NCBI GenBank assembly: GCA_034663635.1
Contig: JAXDJH010000005.1
Span: 62,001 to 126,000 of the forward strand
Direction of reading: 5' to 3'
Source of the DNA: JAXDJH01 sp034663635
GTDB taxonomy: Bacteria > Actinomycetota > CADDZG01 > WHSQ01
DNA: 64,000 nt
Shown here: positions 1 through 6,679 of the stretch, in pieces
Layout of the letters: each line of letters starts with the position of its first letter
Numbering within the stretch: position 1 is the first letter of the stretch
Translations under genes and position numbers: made by a program
The notes under the pieces: model-generated
The model's database searches: none
What the model was told of the DNA's origin: nothing
What the model saw: the letters and a program-made list of their open reading frames with translations, nothing else

Positions 1-192
1 AAGGCCTACGACTCGATCACACGCACCGGCGTGCTCGTCGCCGACGACGGCCAGACGACGTTCGAGATCGATGGAGCGGCCCTAGATTCGGGGATGTTCA
101 GGTTCCTTCGGCCCGGACAGAGGGTCACGTTCGACCTCCAGGAGGAGGGCGGAACCACCCGGATCCGCAATCTCCGCATCGGCATCGCCTGA
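1..192 (+). CDS. C-terminal part of an OB-fold (cold-shock-like) protein, cut by window edge
   Basis: An open frame runs in from the left edge to a TGA at 190-192. Its last 63 codons form five short hydrophobic stretches, and the segment LRPGQRVTFDL followed by RIRNLRI resembles the final two strands of cold-shock/S1-type OB folds (compare the LKEGQKVEFEV ... AANV pattern of Csp proteins). The N-terminus lies outside the window, so nucleic-acid-binding residues cannot be judged. It ends 39 bases before recO on the same strand. The family call rests on this fragment alone. Confidence 0.5.
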   Translation, partial: KAYDSITRTGVLVADDGQTTFEIDGAALDSGMFRFLRPGQRVTFDLQEEGGTTRIRNLRIGIA

Positions 193-231
193 AAGACACG
201 GACTCTCACGACCCGGCTCTAACCTGTTGGT

Positions 232-948
232 ATGCCCGGGATATACAAGGACGAAGGCGTCGTCCTAAAGACGATCAAGCTCGGCGAGGCCGATCGAATC
301 GTCACGCTCTTCACCCGTAACAACGGGAAGGTGCGGGCCGTCGCCAAGGGGATCCGCAAGACGAAGAGCCGCTTCGGGGCGCGCCTCGAGCCGCTTACCC
401 GGGCCGACCTGATCATCTATCGCGGGAGGAATCTCGACACGATCACGGGCGTCGACATCATCACGAGCTTCGACGAGCTTCGCCGTGACTACGTGTCATT
501 GACCTCGGGAGCCGCGCTCGTCGACATGGTCGAGAAGATCACTCCAGATCGTGAGAAGGCTCTGTCGGTCTATGCGCTGCTGGTGGGTGGACTTCAGGCT
601 CTCGCTTCGGGCAAACCCAACGTGGTGCCTTCGTTCATCGTGAAACTGCTCTCGGTCTCCGGCTATCACCCCCAACTCACCGTTTGTTCGGGCTGCGGCG
701 AGGAAGCGGGGCTCGTCGGATTTAGCTCCGCACTCGGGGGGGCCGTGTGCAACGACTGCTGGCGCGGGGATCGGGAATCGATCCGCATGTCGGTGGAACA
801 CATCGCGCTGCTCGCTCATCTGTTGCGGTCCGAGTTCGGACAGGTCTCCGACGCGCAAGCGACGTTCGAGATGACGCAGGCGTTACGACGCTATGCGGAG
901 TATCACCTCGAGCGACCGCTGCGGAGCCTGCACGTAGCGGCATCCTGA
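232..948 (+). CDS. recO: DNA repair protein RecO
   Basis: 238 residues, the usual length. RecO helps RecR load RecA on SSB-coated single-stranded DNA in the RecFOR pathway. The N-terminal OB fold starts with GIYKDEGVVLKTIKLGEADRI, a typical RecO opening, followed by RKTKSRFGARLEPLTRADL. The C-terminal helical domain carries a zinc-knuckle-like Cys4 set (CSGCG near residue 155 and CNDC near 175). The frame closes at TGA 946-948, which shares one base with the ATG of uppS (TGATG), so the two genes are probably translationally coupled. recO-uppS is a common order in actinobacteria. Confidence 0.95.
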   Translation: MPGIYKDEGVVLKTIKLGEADRIVTLFTRNNGKVRAVAKGIRKTKSRFGARLEPLTRADLIIYRGRNLDTITGVDIITSFDELRRDYVSLTSGAALVDMVEKITPDREKALSVYALLVGGLQALASGKPNVVPSFIVKLLSVSGYHPQLTVCSGCGEEAGLVGFSSALGGAVCNDCWRGDRESIRMSVEHIALLAHLLRSEFGQVSDAQATFEMTQALRRYAEYHLERPLRSLHVAAS

Positions 949-1604
949 TGGCCGAAGGCTCCGTTCCTCAACACGTCGCGATCATCATGGACGGCAACGG
1001 CCGCTGGGCCGAACAACAGGGCCTTCCGCGCACTCAGGGACACGAAGCGGGAGAGCGAGCGCTCTTCGATGTCGTAGAGGGCGCGCTGGAGGTCGGCGTT
1101 CGATACCTATCCGTGTACGCGTTCTCGACCGAGAACTGGGGCCGGCCCCAAGACGAGGTCGAGTTCCTCCTCAATTTCAATCGCCGCCTCCTTCGGCAAA
1201 GGCGCGACGACATGTTGGAGCGGGGAGTCCGTATCCGGCGCATCGGACGGCGAGACCCGGTCCCGCAGGATGTTCTGGACGAGTTCGACGAGGCCGAGCG
1301 CATCACCGCCGACTGCTCGCGACTCGATCTGATGGTGTGCTTCAACTATGGGGGCCGAGCCGAGCTCGAGGACGCGGCCGCCGCCGGTTCCATCCCCGAC
1401 AACCTCTATGCACCAGATGTGCCCGACGTCGATCTATTGATCCGCACCTCCGGCGAGATGCGCCTGTCGAACTTCCTTCTCTGGCAGTCGGCCTACGCCG
1501 AGCTTTACTTCACCGAGATGCTGTGGCCGGACTTCGACCGTCATTCGTTGAAAGACGCCGTCTCGATCTACGCGCTAAGGCAACGCCGCTTCGGCCGCCT
1601 CTAA
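948..1604 (+). CDS. uppS: Isoprenyl (undecaprenyl/polyprenyl) diphosphate synthase, short form
   Basis: cis-Prenyltransferase that extends allylic diphosphates with isopentenyl diphosphate to make the lipid carrier for peptidoglycan. The catalytic motif IIMDGNGRWA is at residues 11-20, with YAFSTENWGRP, NYGGR and the C-terminal DLLIRTSGEMRLSNF and WQSAYAELYF blocks all present. The start at 948 was chosen because it overlaps the recO stop and begins 10 residues before the catalytic motif; an upstream extension would only read through recO. At 218 residues it is about 25-30 shorter than usual. The missing stretch lies between NYGGR and the RTSGE block, where a helical insert is normal. Confidence 0.93.
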   Translation: MAEGSVPQHVAIIMDGNGRWAEQQGLPRTQGHEAGERALFDVVEGALEVGVRYLSVYAFSTENWGRPQDEVEFLLNFNRRLLRQRRDDMLERGVRIRRIGRRDPVPQDVLDEFDEAERITADCSRLDLMVCFNYGGRAELEDAAAAGSIPDNLYAPDVPDVDLLIRTSGEMRLSNFLLWQSAYAELYFTEMLWPDFDRHSLKDAVSIYALRQRRFGRL

Positions 1605-1631
1605 CCCCCAAATTCTCCGAGCCACCCGGGC

Positions 1632-1656
1632 CCAGCCGGGTCAGGCTGGAATATTT
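1632..1656 (+). terminator. Weak hairpin between convergent uppS and mscS-like genes
   Basis: CCAGCC (1632-1637) pairs with GGCTGG (1644-1649) around a six-base loop and is followed by AATATTT. It sits in the 59-base gap between two converging genes. The stem is short and the T-rich tail imperfect, so this is a tentative terminator. Confidence 0.3.
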
Positions 1657-1663
1657 CGAGGTT

Positions 1664-2347
1664 TTAGGCCCCCGGCACGCCTCCTTGTTCGGGGCCTTCG
1701 TCTCCTTCTGGCTCGTCGGCGTCGTCGTCATCATCGGAGCGGGCGCCCGGGCCGATCGCGGATGCGAGCACTCCCGCGTTCGGGAGTTGGACGGGGCCTT
1801 TCGGCGTCATGAGGTGAACGTAGAAGAGGCTCATCTCGGTCACCACGCCGCGGTATTCGCCTCCGATGGGGCCGCCTCGGACGTAGACGTGCTCGCCGAC
1901 AGACAACGGTCGCATGAGGATCAACACCACTCCGGCGAAGAAGTTGCCGAGCGTCTGCTGAGCCGCGATACCGATGACGACACCCGTGAAGGCTCCTCCC
2001 AACAACAAGCCACCGACGTTCACGCCGAGAGCAGCAAGCGATGAGATGAGGAGGATGGCGTATCCGATGAACGCGACGAGGAAGCTGACGGGGGTCCCTC
2101 GGGCGATGCCGGAATGATCCGCAGTGACCGACTTGATCGCGTTGACAAGCGACCTCACCGACATGATCCCGAAGGCCAGCATCACGACGACGCCGACGAG
2201 CGCGACGAGGTCGTCGGTAGTGAACTCTCCTTTGAGAACCTTCGCGTCGGCCGACGAAGCGACTATCAGTGCGACCAAGGCGATAATGCTCGCTACGGCC
2301 GAACGGATCAGCGCCGGACGCGCTTTCTTCATCCTGTCGATGTCCAT
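1664..2347 (-). CDS. MscS-family small-conductance mechanosensitive channel
   Basis: 227 residues. A hydrophobic N-terminus with at least three membrane segments (about 14-35, 47-70 and 86-110) is followed by the MscS pore-helix signature: GVNVGGLLLGGAFTGVVIGI and AAQQTLGNFFAGVVLI, the Gly/Ala-rich TM3. A short beta domain follows (RPLSVGEHVYV ... GVVTEMSLFYVHLMTPKGPVQLPNAGV). The family releases solutes on hypo-osmotic shock. The usual C-terminal alpha/beta cage domain is missing and is replaced by an acidic tail (DDDDDADEPEGDEG). It is the last gene of a leftward cluster with two CNNM transporters, separated from the next gene by 10 bases. Confidence 0.85.
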   Translation of the reverse strand: MDIDRMKKARPALIRSAVASIIALVALIVASSADAKVLKGEFTTDDLVALVGVVVMLAFGIMSVRSLVNAIKSVTADHSGIARGTPVSFLVAFIGYAILLISSLAALGVNVGGLLLGGAFTGVVIGIAAQQTLGNFFAGVVLILMRPLSVGEHVYVRGGPIGGEYRGVVTEMSLFYVHLMTPKGPVQLPNAGVLASAIGPGARSDDDDDADEPEGDEGPEQGGVPGA

Positions 2348-2357
2348 CGGGTCGAAC

Positions 2358-3683
2358 CTATAGGTCTCGCGGCTTGGCAGAATCAGGAGAACCCGGCCCC
2401 CGCTCGACGATCACCTGCTCGACCCGCCGCCCTTTCATAGTGGCAACACGCAGGGTCCACCCGTCTTCTTCGACCGAATCGCCTTCCGCAGGTATGCGAC
2501 CGAGCCGGTCCATCACGAAGCCGGCGACGGTCTCGTACTCGCCTTCGGGGAGGTCGATCCCGATGTTGCTCTCGACCTCGTCGATCCGCAGGGTGCCGGG
2601 GACGCTGTAGCGCCCGTCGGCCATGACGATGATTCCCAACTCGGCCGCATCGTGCTCGTCTCGGATCTCGCCGACGAGCTCTTCGAGCAGATCTTCCAGA
2701 GCGACGACGCCAGCCGTGCCCCCGTGCTCGTCGAGAACGAGAGCGAAGTGCCTGCGCTGCCGCTTCATCGCGAGCAGCAAGGGGTGGAGTTTCAGTGACT
2801 CGGGCACCACGAGCATCTGTCTGATCAGACGACGCGAGAGCGGCTTGTCGCGGCGGTCGTCGGGCACCTTCAAGAGGTCCTTCACATGGAAGAAGCCGAC
2901 GATGTGATCGAGGTTCTCGACGTAGAGCGGGATCCGGGAGTGGCCGGTCTCGACCACCAAGCGCTCCAGCTCCTCGGGCGTCGCGTCCAAGGGGGCCGCG
3001 TCGATGTCGGTTCGAGGGACCATGACCGATGCAGCGTCTCGCTCGCTGAAATGCACCGCGCCTCGAAGCAGCCGATGCTCGACCGGATCGATCATCCCGC
3101 CCTTGGCCGCCTCCGAGATCATCATGCCGATCTCGCCCGGCGTGTGAACCGAGCGAAGCTCGTCCTTCTGCTCGACGCCGAACAGTTTCAGGCCGCCTCT
3201 CGCAATCAGATTCAGCAGCGCGATGAAGGGCCGGAAGACTGTCGTGAAGAAGCGGAAGGGGATAGCAACCGCTAGCGCGCTCTTCTCGGGCTCGGCTATG
3301 GCGACGTTCTTCGGAGCCATCTCGCCTACGACCATGTGGAAGAAGACGACGAGAGCCAGCGCGATGACGAACGCGATGGAATGCAGCGCCGTCTCCGGGA
3401 TGCTTATCAGTGGGTGGACGAGGCGGACGAGCACGTCGGCGATAGCCGGCTCGGCCACAGCCCCCAAACCGAGGGAGGCCATCGTTATGCCGAGTTGGGC
3501 GCCGGCGAGCGTGAACGACAGCTCTTGGGAGGCCTTGAGAGCGACGCGAGCCCGAAGGCTCTTGCCCTCCGCAAGCTGCTCGAGGCGGGAGCGACGAGCA
3601 GCGATCAGTGCGAATTCCGCGCCCACGAAGAATCCGTTCAAGATCAGCAAGCCGAGGCTTAGCAGTAGAGCGCCGCCGTTCAT
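2358..3683 (-). CDS. CNNM / CorC-HlyC-type transporter with CBS pair (downstream copy)
   Basis: 441 residues with the full family layout: an N-terminal CNNM (DUF21) membrane domain with segments from residue 4 to about 180 and the motif FFVGAEFALIAARRSRLEQL; a pair of CBS domains around residues 205-325 (VMVPRTDIDAAPLD ... HSRIPLYVENLDHIVGFFHVKDL); then the CorC/HlyC transporter-associated domain (FALVLDEHGGTAGVVALEDLLEELVGEI). Family members act in Mg2+/Co2+ efflux or ion homeostasis; the old 'hemolysin' name is historical. Its ATG overlaps the stop of the upstream paralogue by four bases (ATGA at 3680-3683), which indicates coupling and perhaps a heterodimer. Confidence 0.9.
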   Translation of the reverse strand: MNGGALLLSLGLLILNGFFVGAEFALIAARRSRLEQLAEGKSLRARVALKASQELSFTLAGAQLGITMASLGLGAVAEPAIADVLVRLVHPLISIPETALHSIAFVIALALVVFFHMVVGEMAPKNVAIAEPEKSALAVAIPFRFFTTVFRPFIALLNLIARGGLKLFGVEQKDELRSVHTPGEIGMMISEAAKGGMIDPVEHRLLRGAVHFSERDAASVMVPRTDIDAAPLDATPEELERLVVETGHSRIPLYVENLDHIVGFFHVKDLLKVPDDRRDKPLSRRLIRQMLVVPESLKLHPLLLAMKRQRRHFALVLDEHGGTAGVVALEDLLEELVGEIRDEHDAAELGIIVMADGRYSVPGTLRIDEVESNIGIDLPEGEYETVAGFVMDRLGRIPAEGDSVEEDGWTLRVATMKGRRVEQVIVERGPGSPDSAKPRDL

Positions 3684-4996
3684 CCGCGCTCCCTCTCGAT
3701 GGCCGGGGGGGCCGCGACCAGCACCCGCGCGATCCGGTTGCGGTCCATCTCGACGACCTTGAACTCCCAGTCGTCGTAGCTGGTGTGATCCCCCTGCTTC
3801 GGGATGCGATCGAAAAGCGTCAGTAGGAAGCCGGCCAGAGTGTCGTAATCGCCCTCCGGCATCCGGAAGCCCGTCATTTCGCGCAACTCCTCCGCATGCA
3901 TGAGACCTGGAACCACGTGGATGCCGGAAGGGGACTCGGTGACCGGCGCTGGAGGTTGACCTCGAGGGTCGTACTCGTCCTCGATCTCGCCGACGATCTC
4001 CTCGAGTAAGTCCTCGACGGTCACGATCCCCGCCGTGCCGCCGAACTCGTCTACGACGATCGCTATCTGATGACCGTCCCGGCGCATCTCTGTGAGAAGG
4101 GACGCGAGCTCGCGTGACTCCGGCACGAAGAGAGGCTGGCGCATGATCGCGGTCACGGGTGTTGACGTCCGCTTCGAGTAAGGGATCGTGAAGATGTCTT
4201 TGACATGCGCGACGCCGATGATGTCGTCAACGTCATCGCCTTCGACGGGGATCCTCGAGTGTCCCGACTCCAGACCAACGCGCGCAAGGTCCGACAACAT
4301 CGAGTCCGATTCCAGTGTGATGAGCGAGGTGCGTGGCGTGAACACGTCCGACGCGGTTCGATCGCCGAAGCTGATGGATCGGCTGAGGAGGGTGAACTCC
4401 TCCTCCTCGAGCGCGCCACCTTCCCGAGACGACCTGAGCAATACCTGTAGTTCCTCGAGCGAATGGATCGAGCTCAGCTCGTCTCGAGGCTCGATGCCGA
4501 GGAGCCTCACGGTCCTGTTCGCTGCCGCGTTCAGGAAGATGATCAGCGGCTTCATCAAGGTGTTGATCAGCTTCATCGGGCCGGCAACCCCGAACGCGAC
4601 GGTTCTCGGCTTCGCCACGGCGAGGTTCTGCGGGATGAGCTCTGCAACGACCATCTCGAAGGCGGTAGCCAAGACGAGCGCGGTACCTAACGAAACGCTG
4701 AAGCGGGAGTCCTTCGGGATGAAGTCGAGGAGTGGCTCGATCAGAGGGGCGACGATCGGCTCGATCAAGAACCCGACCAGCAGCGAAGTGATCGTGATGC
4801 CGAGTTGCGCCCCCGAGAGGTGGAACGAAAGGTTCTTCAGTGCATCGAGGGTCTTGGCCGCGCGCGAGTCACCTTCCTCGGCGAGTTGCTCGACGCGGGC
4901 CCGGTCGACGGCGACAAGACCAAACTCTCCGGCGACGAAGAAGGCGTGGATGATGATGAGCGCAAGGACGGCGAGGAGACCTAACGCGACCTCTAT
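3680..4996 (-). CDS. CNNM / CorC-HlyC-type transporter with CBS pair, apparent AUA start
   Basis: Paralogue of the downstream gene: CNNM membrane domain, CBS pair (VFTPRTSLITLESD ... GHSRIPVEGDDVDDIIGVAHVKDIF) and CorC domain (IAIVVDEFGGTAGIVTVEDLLEEIVGEI). The first ATG/GTG/TTG in frame is TTG at 4768-4766, but clear family sequence continues upstream (HAFFVAGEFGLVAVDRARVEQL, then LSFHLSGAQLGITITSLLVG). No canonical start codon occurs in that 76-codon stretch. An AGGAGG-type site at about 5003-5009 lies seven bases before ATA at 4996-4994. Starting there gives 438 residues and an N-terminus that matches the paralogue to within one residue. I therefore annotate from the AUA; a consensus error (ATG to ATA) is the alternative. 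Confidence 0.8.
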   Translation of the reverse strand: MEVALGLLAVLALIIIHAFFVAGEFGLVAVDRARVEQLAEEGDSRAAKTLDALKNLSFHLSGAQLGITITSLLVGFLIEPIVAPLIEPLLDFIPKDSRFSVSLGTALVLATAFEMVVAELIPQNLAVAKPRTVAFGVAGPMKLINTLMKPLIIFLNAAANRTVRLLGIEPRDELSSIHSLEELQVLLRSSREGGALEEEEFTLLSRSISFGDRTASDVFTPRTSLITLESDSMLSDLARVGLESGHSRIPVEGDDVDDIIGVAHVKDIFTIPYSKRTSTPVTAIMRQPLFVPESRELASLLTEMRRDGHQIAIVVDEFGGTAGIVTVEDLLEEIVGEIEDEYDPRGQPPAPVTESPSGIHVVPGLMHAEELREMTGFRMPEGDYDTLAGFLLTLFDRIPKQGDHTSYDDWEFKVVEMDRNRIARVLVAAPPAIERERG

Positions 4997-5061
4997 CTGA
5001 TCTCCTCCTCGGTGAAACAGCCCCCGGGGGGCTCTCCATTCATGCCGACTATCATGCCCGG

Positions 5062-6387
5062 ATGAAAGCGATCACCATCGATTCCCTCGTCAATCTGTGC
5101 AAGCGACGGGGCATCGTCTTCCCATCTTCGGAGATTTACGGCGGCCTGCGCTCGGCGTGGGACTGGGGCCCTCTCGGCATCGAGTTCAAGCGGAACATCA
5201 AGAACGAGTGGTGGAGAGCGATGGTCCATGGCCGCGACGACGTCGTCGGCCTCGAGAGCTCGATCCTGATGTCTCCCAAGGTCTGGGAGGCCTCCGGTCA
5301 TGTCGAGACGTTCACCGACCCACTGGTCGAGTGCACCAATTGCCACAAGCGTTTCAGGGCCGATCACGTCAACCTCGAGAAAGCCTGCCCGAGCTGTGGC
5401 CAGGGCCCGGCCTGGACCGAGCCTCGCCAGTTCCACCTCATGTTCAAGACGTTCATGGGGCCGGTCGAGGACTCGGCGGCGACGGTTTATCTACGTCCCG
5501 AGACTGCCCAAGGGATGTTCGTCGATTTCCAGACCGTCCAGAAGACATCGCGCAAACGGATCCCGTTCGGCATCGCCCAGCAGGGGAAGAGCTTCCGCAA
5601 CGAGATCACTCCGGGGAACTTCGTCTTCCGGACCCGCGAGTTCGAACAGATGGAGATGGAGTTCTTCTGCAAGCCCGGGACCGACGAAGAGTGGCACGAG
5701 TACTGGCTGAACGAGCGGATGAACTGGTACCTCGACCTCGGGATGACGAAGGAGAACCTGCGACTTCGCGAGCACGAGCAGGATGAGTTGTCGCACTACG
5801 CGAAGCGCACTTACGACATCGAGTACGAGTTTCCGAATCCGATGGGTTGGTCCGAGCTCGAAGGCATCGCGAACCGCACCGACTTCGACCTGAAGGCTCA
5901 CTCGGAGGCCTCCGGTCAGGACCTGAGCTACTTCGATCCCGAGACCGAGGAGCGCTACTTCCCCTATGTGATCGAGCCTGCCGTGGGGGTCGAGCGACCG
6001 CTCATGGCTTTCCTGATCGACGCGTATCACGAGGATGAAGCTCCGACCGCCGACGGCAAGGTGGAGAAGCGCATGGTCCTCAAGATCGACAAGAGGCTGG
6101 CGCCGATCAAGGTGGCGGTGCTGCCGCTAAGCAAGCACGAGGATCTCGTGCCGGTCGCGAGGCGGGTTGCCGAAGAGATCAGGCCGCACTTCGTGACCGA
6201 CGTCGACATCACTCAAGCGATCGGGCGGCGTTACCGGCGCCAGGACGAGGTCGGCACGCCGTTCTGCGTGACTATCGACTTCGATTCCCTAGAGGATCAG
6301 CAGGTAACGGTTCGTGAACGCGACACGATGGAGCAGAAGAGGATCGGCATAGATCGGGTGGTCGAGTACTTGAAAGAGAGGTTCTAG
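5062..6387 (+). CDS. glyS: Glycyl-tRNA synthetase, dimeric class II type
   Basis: 441 residues. It charges tRNA-Gly. The N-terminal class II motif region (IVFPSSEIYGGLRSAWDWGP) is followed by a Cys4 zinc insertion (CTNCHKRF ... CPSCG near residues 91-112). Motif 2-like PETAQGMF and FVFRTREFEQMEMEFF come next, then motif 3 (VIEPAVGVERPL). The C-terminal anticodon-binding domain starts with LAPIKVAVLPLSKHEDL. This is the alpha2 type found in actinobacteria, not the alpha2beta2 type. It is transcribed away from the CNNM operon across 65 bases, and a small gene follows two bases after its stop. Confidence 0.96.
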   Translation: MKAITIDSLVNLCKRRGIVFPSSEIYGGLRSAWDWGPLGIEFKRNIKNEWWRAMVHGRDDVVGLESSILMSPKVWEASGHVETFTDPLVECTNCHKRFRADHVNLEKACPSCGQGPAWTEPRQFHLMFKTFMGPVEDSAATVYLRPETAQGMFVDFQTVQKTSRKRIPFGIAQQGKSFRNEITPGNFVFRTREFEQMEMEFFCKPGTDEEWHEYWLNERMNWYLDLGMTKENLRLREHEQDELSHYAKRTYDIEYEFPNPMGWSELEGIANRTDFDLKAHSEASGQDLSYFDPETEERYFPYVIEPAVGVERPLMAFLIDAYHEDEAPTADGKVEKRMVLKIDKRLAPIKVAVLPLSKHEDLVPVARRVAEEIRPHFVTDVDITQAIGRRYRRQDEVGTPFCVTIDFDSLEDQQVTVRERDTMEQKRIGIDRVVEYLKERF

Positions 6388-6389
6388 AG

Positions 6390-6653
6390 ATGGCGAAGCT
6401 GTCTGGGCGCGTTACGGTTCATGGAGATCATCCTGCGAAGAACGCAACGGTAGAGGTGCACAACTCGTCGGGTGACGTTGTCGATCAGGTCGTCGTTGAT
6501 GACGACGGGAATTACAACTACCACCTGGCCCCGGGGACATGGAAGCTCAACGTCTACGACCCGCATGGCCACCGCGGCACCAGCGAAGTCACTCTCGGTG
6601 ATGACGACCAGACAGTGAATCTGGACCTGCATGAGCCTGAGGGCGGTCACTAA
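6390..6653 (+). CDS. Small carboxypeptidase-regulatory-like (beta-sandwich) domain protein
   Basis: 87 residues, starting two bases after glyS, so co-transcription is likely. The pattern LSGRVTVHG ... ATVEVHNSSGDVV ... VVVDDDGNYNYHLAPGTWKLNVYDPHGHRG is that of CarboxypepD_reg/prealbumin-like beta sandwiches: the conserved D-G-x-Y turn followed by APGTWKL. There is no signal peptide or membrane segment, so it should be cytosolic, which is unusual for this fold. It is rich in Asp and His, and its function is unknown. It may form a unit with ppdK, which starts 26 bases downstream. Confidence 0.65.
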   Translation: MAKLSGRVTVHGDHPAKNATVEVHNSSGDVVDQVVVDDDGNYNYHLAPGTWKLNVYDPHGHRGTSEVTLGDDDQTVNLDLHEPEGGH

Positions 6654-6679
6654 ACGACTTGGAAGGGTAGGGACGCGGC

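Noticed and set aside
5017..5036. GC-rich palindrome AGCCCCC/GGGGGGCT before glyS
   Set aside because: It is close to the start and could be a terminator or leader stem, but no T tract or T-box features (specifier loop, TGGNACC) are present.
5491..6030. Long open frames antisense to glyS, and similar ones antisense to ppdK, dgt and dnaG
   Set aside because: All lie inside well-recognised genes, have no RBS and no family motifs.
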